A DNA stretch of 64,000 bases from Stakelama flava (GTDB lineage Bacteria; Pseudomonadota; Alphaproteobacteria; Sphingomonadales; Sphingomonadaceae), in assembly GCF_019351405.1 (NCBI RefSeq), contig NZ_JAHWZX010000011.1:1-64000 (forward strand), in the 5' to 3' direction. Both the position numbers and the translations under genes were made by a program. Below the pieces are notes generated by a model. It saw only the letters and a list, made by a program, of their open reading frames with translations. It was not told the DNA's origin and did not search any database. Every line of letters begins with the position of its first letter. The first letter of the stretch is position 1. This document shows, one piece after another, positions 33,451-43,186 of the stretch.

Positions 33451-35454
33451 TTAACCCTGCGCTGCGAGAGCGCTGGTGCGCGCGTCCTCGGTCTCGACCA
33501 CTTCCCGCGCAGGGATGTGATAGTCGCGGTCATAATTGAACGTATGGCCGATGGCGACGACGATCATGCCGACAAAGCCCAGCGCGGCCAGCCACCAGAT
33601 GTGCCAGACCATTGCGAAGCCGAACGCCACGCTGATGCCGGCCAGGATGATGCCCGCTGCCGTATTCTTGGGCATGTGAATATCCTGGAAGCCTTCGCGC
33701 GGACGTTCATAGCCGCTGCGCTTCATGTCCCACCAGGCTTCGCTGTCATGCACGACCGGCGTGAAGGCGAAGTTATAGTCGGGCGGTGGCGAGGAGGTCG
33801 ACCATTCGAGCGTGCGGCCGTTCCAGGGATCGCCGGTGATGTCCATATTGTCCTTGCGATCGCGGATGCTCACCGCGAACTGGATAAGCATGCAGGCAAT
33901 GCCGCCGGCAATCAGCACTGCACCGAAGGCGGCGATCACGAACCAGATTTGCAGCGACGGATCGTTGAAATGCTGCATGCGGCGGGTAACGCCCATCAGG
34001 CCGAGCACGTACAGCGGCATGAAAGCGAAATAGAAACCGCTGACCCACAGCCAGAACGAGCGCATTCCCCATGTCTTGTTCAGGGTGAAACCCATCGCCT
34101 TCGGCCACCAGTAGTTGATCGCCGCGAACATGCCGAACAGCACGCCGCCGATGATGACATTGTGGAAATGCGCGATCAGGAACAGCGAGTTGTGGAGGAC
34201 GAAGTCCGCCGGGGGAACCGCCAGCATCACGCCCGACATACCGCCGATAACGAAGGTGAGCATGAAGGCGAGCGCCCACATCATGGGGGGTTCGAACCGG
34301 ATTCGCCCGCGATACATGGTGAACAGCCAGTTGAACATCTTCGCTCCTGTCGGGATCGAGATGATCATCGTGGTGATGCCGAAGAAGCTGTTGACGCTGG
34401 CACCCGACCCCATGGTGAAGAAGTGATGCAGCCAGACGAGATAGGCGAGGATCGCGATGACGATCGTGGCATAGACCATCGAGGTATAGCCGAACAGGCG
34501 CTTGCCCGAGAAGGTCGAGACGACTTCCGAATATACGCCGAATGCGGGCAGGATGAGGATGTAAACCTCCGGATGGCCCCAGATCCAGATCATGTTCACG
34601 TACATCATCGGGTTGCCGCCCAGCGTGTTCGTAAAGAACTGCGTTCCGACATAACGGTCGAGGCTGAGCAGCGCGAGAACGGCGGTCAGAACCGGGAAGG
34701 AGGCGACGATCAGGACGTTGGTGGCGAGCGCGGTCCAGGTGAAGACCGGCATCTTCATCAGGCGCATGCCGGGCGCGCGCATCTTAAGGATCGTCGCGAT
34801 CAGGTTCACGCCCGACAGCAAGGTGCCGATACCCGCTATCTGCAGGCCCCATATATAGTAATCGACGCCCACTCCGGGGCTGGCGGTGATGTCCGACAGC
34901 GGCGGAAAGGCGAGCCAGCCGGTCCGCGCATATTCCCCGATGAAAAGCGAGATCATCGTCAGAACCGCACCGGACGCGGTCATCCAGAAGCTGAAATTGT
35001 TAAGGAAGGGGAACGACACGTCGCGCGCGCCGATCTGCAACGGGACGACATAGTTCATTAGCCCCGTCACCATCGGCATCGCCACGAAGAAGATCATGAT
35101 GACGCCGTGCGCGGTGAATATCTGATTATAATGTTCGGGCGGCAGGTATCCGGCATTGTCGCCGAACGCGATCGCCTGCTGCGCGCGCATCATCAACGCG
35201 TCGGCAAAGCCGCGCAAGAACATGATCAGGCCCAGCACCATGTACATGATGCCGATCTTCTTGTGATCGATCGAGGTGAACCAGTCGCGCCACAGCATGC
35301 CCCACCATTTGAAATAGGTGATGGCGCCCAGCACCGCAGTGGCGCCAAGCACCACGCCGATGAAAGTCACGATCAGGATCGGTTCGTGGAACGGCAGCGA
35401 TTCGAACGTCAGCCGGCCGAAAATGGGATTAGTGGTAAGCGGTGCATGGGACAT
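33451..35454 (-). CDS. cyoB: Cytochrome bo3 ubiquinol oxidase subunit I
   Basis: The 667-residue haem-copper oxidase subunit has the full complement of catalytic motifs. [16 protein letters not shown] holds the low-spin haem His, [15 protein letters not shown] holds the CuB His and its cross-linked Tyr, HHFFTMGS holds the CuB His pair and [16 protein letters not shown] holds haem ligands. It oxidises ubiquinol and reduces oxygen while pumping protons. ATG 35454 is chosen; the preceding few codons come from an earlier non-ATG start. Confidence 0.97.
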   Translation of the reverse strand: MSHAPLTTNPIFGRLTFESLPFHEPILIVTFIGVVLGATAVLGAITYFKWWGMLWRDWFTSIDHKKIGIMYMVLGLIMFLRGFADALMMRAQQAIAFGDNAGYLPPEHYNQIFTAHGVIMIFFVAMPMVTGLMNYVVPLQIGARDVSFPFLNNFSFWMTASGAVLTMISLFIGEYARTGWLAFPPLSDITASPGVGVDYYIWGLQIAGIGTLLSGVNLIATILKMRAPGMRLMKMPVFTWTALATNVLIVASFPVLTAVLALLSLDRYVGTQFFTNTLGGNPMMYVNMIWIWGHPEVYILILPAFGVYSEVVSTFSGKRLFGYTSMVYATIVIAILAYLVWLHHFFTMGSGASVNSFFGITTMIISIPTGAKMFNWLFTMYRGRIRFEPPMMWALAFMLTFVIGGMSGVMLAVPPADFVLHNSLFLIAHFHNVIIGGVLFGMFAAINYWWPKAMGFTLNKTWGMRSFWLWVSGFYFAFMPLYVLGLMGVTRRMQHFNDPSLQIWFVIAAFGAVLIAGGIACMLIQFAVSIRDRKDNMDITGDPWNGRTLEWSTSSPPPDYNFAFTPVVHDSEAWWDMKRSGYERPREGFQDIHMPKNTAAGIILAGISVAFGFAMVWHIWWLAALGFVGMIVVAIGHTFNYDRDYHIPAREVVETEDARTSALAAQG

Positions 35455-35468
35455 GATGGATACCAGAT

Positions 35469-36614
35469 TCAAAGTTTGTCGGCGACGGGCGTGGAGGACG
35501 ATGCCTCGGCGGTCATCGTGGGCGCCTGTTTGCGTCCCGGCGGAACAAGACCGGCTCCGCGCAGCGGCAGCAATGCAGTAGCATTGGCTGCCGGGTTCGC
35601 TTTGGGTCCCTCCGCGGGGCGCTGCATATTCATGCCGCGCATATTGGTAGCACCGCCATTTTCCTCACCACCGGCCGCGGTTGCGGCGTCGGCGGCCATC
35701 ATGTCGCGCATGCATATCGACCCGGGCGCTACGCAATGGTTCATGACCTTGTCGTACAGTTGCGGAGCGACACCGGAATACAGCGTGACTGGTTCGTCCT
35801 CGCTCGGCTGGGCCAGTTTCATATAACCGGCCTCGTCCAGTTTACGGCCGCTCTGGCGCGCAGTGGCGATCCATTTGTCGAAGTCGGCGTCGGTCAGGCC
35901 GTGGAAGCGAAAATCCATGTCCGCAAAGCCGTCGCCGCTGAAATTCGCGCTGAAGCCTTCATAGTCGCCGGGCTTGTTGATCACGGCGTTCAGCTTCGTC
36001 TCCATGCTTGGCATGGTATAGATCATCCCGGCAAGCGCGGGCACGTAGAATGCGTTCATGACCGATGAAGAGGTGAGGTGGAAAGTGATCGGACGATCCA
36101 CCGGTGCCGCGACCTCGTTAATCGTGGCGATGCCGTATTCGGGATAAATGAACAGCCATTTCCAGTCGAGCGAAACGACCTGCACGTCGAGCGGCTTGAC
36201 GTTCTTGTCGATCTGCCGCCCGGGCTGAAGTCGTTCGATCGGCCGATAGGGATCAAGCCGGTGCGTGCTGGTCCAGGTAACCGCGCCAAGGCAGATGATG
36301 ATCAGCAGCGGGGCCGACCAGATAAGCAGTTCAAGGCCGGTCGAATGGTCCCAGTCGGGATCATATTCGGCCTCGGACGCTTCGCTGCCTGCGCGATATT
36401 TGCGGGCGAACAGCACGGTGAGAACCATCACCGGCACGATGATGATCAGCATCAGAACGGTTGCGATGATGATCAGGTCACGCTGCTGCTGCGCGACATC
36501 GCCCGACGGGCTCAGCACCACGGCGCTGCAGCCGCTGACAAGCGGCATCAGGCCAAGTGCGGCAATCGACGCGAGGAGCCGGCCCCGCGCGTGGTGAAAC
36601 GGAAATGCTGTCAT
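35469..36614 (-). CDS. cyoA: Cytochrome bo3 ubiquinol oxidase subunit II
   Basis: The 381-residue lipoprotein has a signal peptide with lipobox ([20 protein letters not shown]). Two membrane spans follow, then a cupredoxin domain without CuA ligands ([20 protein letters not shown]), as in quinol oxidases. An extended C-terminal tail of about 70 residues rich in Ala, Pro, Gly and Met ([18 protein letters not shown]) lies outside the conserved domain. It is the first gene of the cyo operon, and a perfect palindrome lies 37 bases upstream. Confidence 0.96.
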   Translation of the reverse strand: MTAFPFHHARGRLLASIAALGLMPLVSGCSAVVLSPSGDVAQQQRDLIIIATVLMLIIIVPVMVLTVLFARKYRAGSEASEAEYDPDWDHSTGLELLIWSAPLLIIICLGAVTWTSTHRLDPYRPIERLQPGRQIDKNVKPLDVQVVSLDWKWLFIYPEYGIATINEVAAPVDRPITFHLTSSSVMNAFYVPALAGMIYTMPSMETKLNAVINKPGDYEGFSANFSGDGFADMDFRFHGLTDADFDKWIATARQSGRKLDEAGYMKLAQPSEDEPVTLYSGVAPQLYDKVMNHCVAPGSICMRDMMAADAATAAGGEENGGATNMRGMNMQRPAEGPKANPAANATALLPLRGAGLVPPGRKQAPTMTAEASSSTPVADKL

Positions 36615-36650
36615 GGTGCGGGGCCTTACGGGCAATTGCCGCACCGCGAC

Positions 36651-36669
36651 ATTGGACATTTTGTCCAAT
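36651..36669. promoter_or_regulatory. Perfect palindrome upstream of the cyo operon
   Basis: ATTGGACA-TTT-TGTCCAAT has 8-base arms, is centred about 46 bases before cyoA and is in the divergent region shared with the MFS gene. It is probably a regulator binding site. It does not match the FNR, Fur or CRP consensus that I know, and its protein is unknown. Confidence 0.6.
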
Positions 36670-36777
36670 CCCGTAATTGTCGTGCATACGGTATCGGGCG
36701 CTTTGCGTTATATTATTTGCGGCTGTCGGCGCGCGGGAAACTCCTGCGCGCCCGCGGCCGTCCGGAGCAGGTTTTAC

Positions 36778-38103
36778 ATGGCAGCAGAACAGGCGTTGAA
36801 TTCTGAGCATATCGAGCGGGATGCCCGGCGTGTAAACGCGCGCGATCATAAGGTGTCGCCCAGCGAGATCGCGATCGGCGTCATCATCGGGCGCACGTCG
36901 GAATTCTTTGATTTCTTCGTGTTCGCCATCGCTTCGGTTCTGGTTTTTCCGGCGCTGGTCTTCCCCTTTGCCGATCCGCTTCGCGGCACGTTGTATTCGT
37001 TCGCGGTGTTCGCGCTTGCCTTTATCGCGCGTCCTATCGGATCGCTGATCTTCATGGCGATCGACCGCAATCACGGTCGCGGTACCAAGCTGACGGTGGC
37101 GTTGTTCCTGCTGGGCGTCTCGACCGTGGGGGTCGCCTTCCTGCCTTCCTATGACGATGTGGGCTGGTGGTCGATCCTGCTGCTGTGCATTTTCCGCATC
37201 GGTCAGGGGCTTGCGCTTGGCGGCGCATGGGACGGGCTTGCCTCGCTTCTTGCGCTCAACGTGCCCGAAAACCGGCGGGGCTGGTATGCCATGGTGCCGC
37301 AGCTCGGCGCGCCGATCGGGATGATCGTGGCGAGCGCGCTGTTCGCCTATTTCGTCGGCACGCTGTCGGCGGGCGATTTTCTCAGCTGGGGCTGGCGCTA
37401 TCCGTTCTTCGTGGCGTTCGCGATCAACGTCGTGGCGCTGTTCGCGCGGTTGCGTATCGTCAGCACCCCCGATTACGCGCATCTGTTCGAAAGCCGCGAC
37501 CTTCAGCCTGCGCCGGTGCTGTCCACTGTCCGTCAGGAAGGGCGCAACATCATCATCGGCGCATTCGCTCCGCTGGCCAGCTTCGCGCTGTTCCACATGG
37601 TGACCGTGTTCCCGCTGTCGTGGATTTTCCTGTTCACCCGCGAGGTGCCGTCGCGCTTTCTGCTCATTGAAACCGTGGCCGGAGTATTCGGCGTCGGCGC
37701 GATCATCGCATCTGGCTATCTTGCTGATCGGTTCGGACGCCGCGCGCTTCTTGGTGCAGGGGCGGCCGCAATCGCGGTATTCAGTGGATTCGCGCCGCAA
37801 ATGCTCGATTCGGGCAATCTGGGCGAAATTACCTATATGATCGTCGGTTTCGTGCTTCTCGGCCTGTCGTTCGGGCAGAGTTCGGGTGCGGTCGCCTCCA
37901 ATTTCTCGGGCAATGCGCGCTATACCAGTTCGGCGCTGACCTCCGACCTTGCATGGCTGTTCGGTGCCGGTTTCGCGCCGCTGGCAGCGCTGTTTCTGGC
38001 GACCAATTTCGGCCTGCTCGCCGCAGGGGGATATCTGCTCTCCGGCGCGGTGCTCACGCTGGTCGCGCTGGTAATCAACGAAGAGCTGGTCCGCAAGAAT
38101 TGA
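36778..38103 (+). CDS. MFS transporter (metabolite:H+ symporter type)
   Basis: The 441-residue protein has 12 predicted membrane spans. The N-terminal IIGRTSEFFDFFVFAIASVL and FIARPIGSLIFMAIDRNHGR segments are typical of the MHS branch (organic acids, osmolytes, shikimate). ATG 36778 with GGAGCAGG upstream is preferred over the long upstream frame. The substrate is unknown; it is convergent with the uronate gene uxuB and divergent from cyoA. Confidence 0.88.
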   Translation: MAAEQALNSEHIERDARRVNARDHKVSPSEIAIGVIIGRTSEFFDFFVFAIASVLVFPALVFPFADPLRGTLYSFAVFALAFIARPIGSLIFMAIDRNHGRGTKLTVALFLLGVSTVGVAFLPSYDDVGWWSILLLCIFRIGQGLALGGAWDGLASLLALNVPENRRGWYAMVPQLGAPIGMIVASALFAYFVGTLSAGDFLSWGWRYPFFVAFAINVVALFARLRIVSTPDYAHLFESRDLQPAPVLSTVRQEGRNIIIGAFAPLASFALFHMVTVFPLSWIFLFTREVPSRFLLIETVAGVFGVGAIIASGYLADRFGRRALLGAGAAAIAVFSGFAPQMLDSGNLGEITYMIVGFVLLGLSFGQSSGAVASNFSGNARYTSSALTSDLAWLFGAGFAPLAALFLATNFGLLAAGGYLLSGAVLTLVALVINEELVRKN

Positions 38104-38110
38104 GACCGGG

Positions 38111-38137
38111 CGGGCGGGGGCCGGCGGGCCCCGCCCG
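38111..38137. terminator. GC-rich hairpin between MFS and uxuB genes
   Basis: CGGGCGGGG and CCCCGCCCG form a perfect 9-bp stem around a 9-base loop, midway between two convergent stop codons 45 bases apart. Confidence 0.65.
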
Positions 38138-38148
38138 TGTCGACAGGG

Positions 38149-39612
38149 TTAAAGCTCGGCAATCGTCGCCAGTGCGCCTTTTTGCTCAAGCAGCGACAGC
38201 CAACTGATAAGCGCACGTTCGAAATGAGTGTCGGCGGCAAGTGAAGCGGGGAAGATCGCCCCGATCGCCAGCAAGGCGCGAACGCGTTCCGCGCTATCGG
38301 AGCAATCTTTCAGCGCCGCTGCGGTTTGACCGGCAAGCGGATCATCGACGACGAAAGGCTCGTCCGCATCATCGATCCCGCTCTGCCATCGCATCCACGC
38401 CGCAACCGCCAACGACAGCGCGGGCGAGGTGAACCCTTCCTCGCTCCGTGCCGCAATGGTGGCGAGCAAACGTTGCGGCAGCTTTTGCGATCCGTCCATC
38501 GCAATCTGGCGGGTTCGGTGTTGCAGGGCTGAGTTTTCGAACCGGCGCATCAGTTCGTTGCGGTAGGACCGAATGTCGAGCCCCGGCGGCGGTGAAAGGG
38601 TCGCCTGTGCTTCATCCCACAAGCGCTCGACAAAGCCGCGAACTTCGGGATGCGCCACCATCTGATGAATATAATCGACGCCGGCCAACCCGCCCAGATA
38701 GGCGAGCCCCGAATGCGCACCGTTGAGCAGGCGCAGCTTCGCATCCTCCCAGGGCGGCACCGAGTCGGTCAATTGTACGCCAAGTGAAGCGAAGTCGGGC
38801 CGCTCACCCGCGAAATGATCCTCGATCACCCATTGAAGGAACGGTTCGGTCTTGACCATGCCGCAATCCTCCACCCCCAAAGTGTCGGATACGGAAGCGA
38901 CATCCGGCGACGTGGTGGCGGGTACGATGCGATCGACCATGGTTTGCGGAAAGGCGCACTCCGCCTCGATCCAGCGGGCCAGTTCGGCGTCATACACCTG
39001 CGCCATGGTGAGCACCGCCATGCGTAATCGTTGACCGTTATGGGGCAGATTGTCGCAACTGATCGCAGTGAAAGGCGGCAGTCCGGCCGCCTTTCGCCGG
39101 GCAAGTGCTGCCACGAGAAACCCCGGAGCGGTGCGCGGCGCATCAAGGCTTTCAAGGTCCGCGGCGACATCGGCGTCATCTTCACGCAGCCGTCCGGTTG
39201 CCGGATCGAGCTTATAGCCCTTTTCGGTAACCGTTAGCGTCACGATATGCGTGTCGGCCGCTGCCAGACTGTCGACCACTGCGACCGGGTTTTCGGGCGC
39301 GACCAGAACCGTATCCACCGCGCCGATGACACGGATATGCTGCGCCTCCCCATCGCGCACGACAAGGCTGTACAACCCGTCCTGCGGGGCGAGCTGGTCA
39401 CGAACGCCCCCAGATCGCAACGAAACGCCAGTAATGCCCCAGCGCAGATCGCCGCTGCTGAGCGCCGCGTCGAATATTGCGGCCTGATGCGCGCGGTGAA
39501 ACGCGCCGATGCCCAGATGCACGACACCCTGACGCACTTCGGCGCGATCATAGGCCGGGCGCACGACATCGTTGGGAAGGCTGTCGAGCGTAGCGGTGGA
39601 AAGGCGCTGCAT
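38149..39612 (-). CDS. uxuB: Fructuronate/mannitol dehydrogenase-family reductase (UxuB)
   Basis: The 487-residue protein is of the mannitol dehydrogenase family. VVHLGIGAFHRAHQAAIFDA is the N-terminal NAD-binding motif, and KLRLLNGAHSGLAYLGGLAG carries the catalytic Lys and His region. It would reduce D-fructuronate to D-mannonate after UxaC acts. ATG 39612 overlaps the uxaC stop (TGATG), so it is translated with uxaC. It is the last gene of the leftward uronate operon. Confidence 0.92.
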   Translation of the reverse strand: MQRLSTATLDSLPNDVVRPAYDRAEVRQGVVHLGIGAFHRAHQAAIFDAALSSGDLRWGITGVSLRSGGVRDQLAPQDGLYSLVVRDGEAQHIRVIGAVDTVLVAPENPVAVVDSLAAADTHIVTLTVTEKGYKLDPATGRLREDDADVAADLESLDAPRTAPGFLVAALARRKAAGLPPFTAISCDNLPHNGQRLRMAVLTMAQVYDAELARWIEAECAFPQTMVDRIVPATTSPDVASVSDTLGVEDCGMVKTEPFLQWVIEDHFAGERPDFASLGVQLTDSVPPWEDAKLRLLNGAHSGLAYLGGLAGVDYIHQMVAHPEVRGFVERLWDEAQATLSPPPGLDIRSYRNELMRRFENSALQHRTRQIAMDGSQKLPQRLLATIAARSEEGFTSPALSLAVAAWMRWQSGIDDADEPFVVDDPLAGQTAAALKDCSDSAERVRALLAIGAIFPASLAADTHFERALISWLSLLEQKGALATIAEL

Positions 39613-41027
39613 CACAGCTTGTACGCTTTTTTGACCAGACCATAGGTCAGCGCATGGGCGACCTCATGCGCTTCGTCTTCCGGAAGCCGGTGCTCCGCGA
39701 CCAGCCGGGCGAGGAAAGCGCAGTCCATACGCCGCGCGACATCGTGGCGCGCCGGAATTGACAGGAAAGCGCGGGTATCGTCGTTGAACCCGACCGTGTT
39801 GTAGAAACCGGCGGTTTCGGTCGCACGCTCGCGAAAGCGGCGCATCCCCTCCGGACTGTCATGAAACCACCAGGGCGGCCCCAATTTCAACGCCGGGTAA
39901 TGACCCGCCAACGGGGCGAGTTCGCGGCTATAGCTGTCCTCGTCCAGCGTGAAGATCACGATGCTGAGCGCAGGATCCGACCCATAACGGCCGAGCAGCG
40001 GCTGAAGCGCTTCGACATAATCGGTCTGGGTGGGGATATCGGCGCCCTTGTCGCGGCCGAATGCCTTCATCACCATGTCATTATGGTTGCGGTGTGATCC
40101 GGGATGGATTTGCAGCACCATACCGTCCTCAATGCTCATGCGCGCCATTTCGGTAAGCATTTGGGCGCGAAACAGTTCCGCCTCGGCCGGGGTGAAATCG
40201 CCTGAGCGAACCTTGGCGTACAGGCTTTGCGCCTCGGCGGGGGAAAGGTCGGCGGTCCTAGCGGTGGGATGCCCGTGATCGCTTGCCGTGGCGCCGCCGA
40301 CCTCTCGGAAATAGGCGCGACGGTTTCTGTGCGCGTTCAGATAGCCTTGCCAGGTCGCCACATCTTCGCCCGTCATTTCTCCCAGCGTTACGAGATTTTC
40401 GCTAAAGCCTTCATATTCTGGATCGACGACCGCGTCGGGCCGATAGGTAGTGATAACGCGTCCCCGCCACCCGCTTTCAGCGATACGACGATGATGATCG
40501 AGCGGGTCGAGCGCGCTTTCGGTGGTGGCAAGGGCCTCCATCCGAAACCGTTCGAACAAGGTGCGCGGGCGAAATGCGTCGGTGGCAAGTGCGTCGCCGA
40601 TCGCATCATAATAAAGGTCGGCGGTGTCGCTGTTCAGAAGCTCGGTCATTCCGAACATTTCGGAAAATACCCAGTCGAGCCACATGCGCGACGGCGTGCC
40701 GCGAAACAGATAATATTTTTCGGCGAAGCGGCGCCAGATCGCGCGGTGGTCGCCCTCGGTCCAACCGCCATCGACGCGCGGCACGCCAAGCTCTTCCAGC
40801 TTCACCCCCTGGCTGAACAGCATGCGGAAAACATAATGATCGGGAATGATAAGCAGGCTGGCCGCATCCGTGAACGGCTTGTTCTCATCAAACCAGGCAG
40901 GATCGGTATGTCCGTGCGGGCTGATGATCGGCAGGTCGGCGACCTCCGCATAAAGCCGGCGTGCGATGGCACGCGTCGTCGCTTCGGCCGGGAAAAGGCG
41001 GTCGGGGTGTAAGCTGAGTTGTGCCAT
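39612..41027 (-). CDS. uxaC: Glucuronate/galacturonate isomerase
   Basis: The 471-residue protein is a UxaC-type TIM-barrel of the amidohydrolase superfamily. DLPIISPHGHTDPAWFDENK is the conserved N-terminal metal-binding motif, and IHPGSHRNHNDMVMKAFGRD and KLGPPWWFHDSPEGMRRFRE are further family motifs. It isomerises D-galacturonate to tagaturonate or glucuronate to fructuronate. AAGGAAGGA precedes the ATG. Confidence 0.95.
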   Translation of the reverse strand: MAQLSLHPDRLFPAEATTRAIARRLYAEVADLPIISPHGHTDPAWFDENKPFTDAASLLIIPDHYVFRMLFSQGVKLEELGVPRVDGGWTEGDHRAIWRRFAEKYYLFRGTPSRMWLDWVFSEMFGMTELLNSDTADLYYDAIGDALATDAFRPRTLFERFRMEALATTESALDPLDHHRRIAESGWRGRVITTYRPDAVVDPEYEGFSENLVTLGEMTGEDVATWQGYLNAHRNRRAYFREVGGATASDHGHPTARTADLSPAEAQSLYAKVRSGDFTPAEAELFRAQMLTEMARMSIEDGMVLQIHPGSHRNHNDMVMKAFGRDKGADIPTQTDYVEALQPLLGRYGSDPALSIVIFTLDEDSYSRELAPLAGHYPALKLGPPWWFHDSPEGMRRFRERATETAGFYNTVGFNDDTRAFLSIPARHDVARRMDCAFLARLVAEHRLPEDEAHEVAHALTYGLVKKAYKL

Positions 41028-41081
41028 GCATCCTTCCTTTGATCTTATGTCTGTGTACAGTCCCGTCCGCTGCCTGGATTT

Positions 41082-42212
41082 TCAGGCAAGAAGCGACGAA
41101 TCGACCTGAGCAATCGTGCGCGTGCCGGTCAGTGCCATCGCAACCCGCATCTCCTTTTCGATCAGGTTGAGAAGCTGGCACACGCCGGCTTCGCCACGGG
41201 CGGCCAGGGCATAGACCCACGCCCTGCCGAGCAGCACGCCGCGTGCCCCCAGCGCGAGCATGCGAACCACGTCCAGCCCGGAGCGAACACCCGAATCCGC
41301 CAATACGGTCAGCCGGTCGCCCACCGCATCGGCGATGGGGGGCAGGGCGCGGGCGGTGGACAATGCGCCGTCCAGCTGCCGTCCGCCATGGTTCGATACG
41401 ACGATGCCGTCGGCCCCGATCGCCGCCGCTTCGCGCGCATCGTCGGGATCGAGAATCCCCTTGATGATCAACGGACCGTCCCATTCCGCGCGTATCCAGT
41501 CGAGGTCTTTCCAGGCGATCGACGGATCGAAATTCGCGCCCAGCCAGCCCATATAATCGTTCATCCCGCTTGCCTTGCCCAGCACCGGTTCAAGATTGCC
41601 CAGCCGGTGCGGACGGCCATGCAATCCGACGTCCCAGGCCCAGCGTGGATGCGTGATCGCCTGCATCACCCGGCGCAGCGGTGCGTTCGGGCCGGACATG
41701 CCCGAATGCGCATCGCGGTATCGCGCGCCGGGAACCGGCATATCGACCGTGAAGACGAGCGCTTCAGCCCCTTTCTCCCGTGCGGTAGCGAGCAGGTCGC
41801 GCATAAAGGCGCGGTCGCGAATGACATAAAGCTGGAACCAGATCGGCGAGGGTACGGCGCGGGTCACTTCGTCCAGCGAACACAGCCCGACCGTGGAAAG
41901 GCAGAATGGCACCCCGACCTTCGCGGCCGCACGCGCCGCTTGCACCTCTCCGCGACGCCGGTACATTCCGCTGATTCCGACGGGTCCGAGCGCCACCGGC
42001 AGCGGCATGCGTTTGCCGAACCAGTCGGTTGAAAGGTCCAGATCATCGACATCGCGCAAAACACGCTGGCGAAGCGCGATATCGGAAAGGTCCGCGACGT
42101 TGCGGGCAAGCGTGCGTTCGGCATAGGCGCCGCCATCGGCATAATCGAAGAGAAACGGCGGCAGACGCCGCTTCGCCGCTTCACGAAAGTCCAGCGTGGA
42201 AGAAATTATCAC
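41082..42212 (-). CDS. FMN-dependent alpha-hydroxy-acid oxidoreductase (LldD-like)
   Basis: The 376-residue protein is a member of the L-lactate dehydrogenase/glycolate oxidase family. [16 protein letters not shown] is near the N-terminus, and the active-site [17 protein letters not shown] contains the catalytic His and Arg. The FMN phosphate region is [23 protein letters not shown] 42212 is the start used. Within a uronate operon it could oxidise L-lactate from rhamnose or fucose breakdown, or act on a sugar-derived hydroxy acid; the sequence cannot tell. Confidence 0.88.
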   Translation of the reverse strand: MIISSTLDFREAAKRRLPPFLFDYADGGAYAERTLARNVADLSDIALRQRVLRDVDDLDLSTDWFGKRMPLPVALGPVGISGMYRRRGEVQAARAAAKVGVPFCLSTVGLCSLDEVTRAVPSPIWFQLYVIRDRAFMRDLLATAREKGAEALVFTVDMPVPGARYRDAHSGMSGPNAPLRRVMQAITHPRWAWDVGLHGRPHRLGNLEPVLGKASGMNDYMGWLGANFDPSIAWKDLDWIRAEWDGPLIIKGILDPDDAREAAAIGADGIVVSNHGGRQLDGALSTARALPPIADAVGDRLTVLADSGVRSGLDVVRMLALGARGVLLGRAWVYALAARGEAGVCQLLNLIEKEMRVAMALTGTRTIAQVDSSLLA

Positions 42213-42307
42213 TGGTCTTCAACCCTCATCTTAGCATGATACGGCGCAACACCGATCGAGATATAAAGCGAAATCAACAGGATATCGGCTGGAAATGGCA
42301 CCGATAT

Positions 42308-43141
42308 TCAACGATCCAGACCGTAAAATTCTCGCGCGGCATCGAGGAACAGTCGTTGCTCGTCAAACCGTTGGTTGTTTCTAGCTAGCGCGTACGCGTC
42401 GCGCACCCAGTCGCGATACGCGTCACCCGCATGCAGCAGGACGGGCCAGTCGCTGCCCCACATGACCCGTTCGCCGAACAGCGTCAAAATTTGATCGACA
42501 TAAGAGGCGAGCGCGGCAGGGTCCTGTCCCGGCGCCTGTTCGGTGCGAAGTCCGGACAGTTTGCACCAGACATTGGGTAGCGCTGCGAGTGCGGCGAGGT
42601 CGGATCGCCATGGTTCCAGCTGGCCGGAAGCTGCCGGGGGCTTGGCGCCATGATCGATGACGATGGGCAAGGCGGGCCAAGCTGAGGCGAAGCGCTGCAG
42701 CGCGCGAAGGTGACGCGGTTGCACCAGCGCATCGAAGCGCAGGCCATGCGCCACCATCGTGGCGATCGCGGGGTGCAGCGCTTCGCTGTCGATCCAGTCG
42801 CTGTCATCGATCGCCTGAAGCATCGGGCGGATTCCCACCACCTTTTCGCGTGCCGCGAGCAGCGCGATGCGTTCGGGCGCGTCCTCGCTCGCAAGGTTGG
42901 CCCAGACTACCAACCCCCGCACCAGCGAATCGCGACCGACGGTTTCGCACATCCAGTCGGTGTCGCGATCATCGGCCTGGGATTGGACAAGGATGGTTCC
43001 GGCAAGATCAAGACCCTGCGTTGCATCGCGAAGGTCATCGGGGCCGAAATCGCGATGGATTTCGGGCCAATCGGCATCCGGCCAGGACTGACCCGGGCCG
43101 CCGATCGTCCAGAAATGCTGATGTGCGTCGAATATCCGCAT
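42308..43141 (-). CDS. COG3618 amidohydrolase: fuconolactonase/rhamnonolactonase-like
   Basis: The 277-residue TIM-barrel hydrolase begins MRIFDAHQHFWTIGGPGQSW, with the HxH motif of the amidohydrolase-2 group. It ends with MWGSDWPVLLHAG, holding the conserved metal-site Asp. Known members open L-fucono- or L-rhamnono-lactone or isomerise galactarolactone. In this operon any of these would fit pectin, which carries rhamnose and galacturonate. No dehydrogenase that makes such a lactone is adjacent. TTG 43153 is another possible start. Confidence 0.85.
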   Translation of the reverse strand: MRIFDAHQHFWTIGGPGQSWPDADWPEIHRDFGPDDLRDATQGLDLAGTILVQSQADDRDTDWMCETVGRDSLVRGLVVWANLASEDAPERIALLAAREKVVGIRPMLQAIDDSDWIDSEALHPAIATMVAHGLRFDALVQPRHLRALQRFASAWPALPIVIDHGAKPPAASGQLEPWRSDLAALAALPNVWCKLSGLRTEQAPGQDPAALASYVDQILTLFGERVMWGSDWPVLLHAGDAYRDWVRDAYALARNNQRFDEQRLFLDAAREFYGLDR

Positions 43142-43186
43142 GGCGTTCAGCAATGACGTAACGGCGTGGCGCTCGCAAGGACGGCG

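Noticed and set aside
33517..35061. 514-codon open frame on the plus strand
   Set aside because: It is antisense to cyoB, whose catalytic motifs are certain; its composition (Asp, His, Arg, Glu) is that of a mirror frame.
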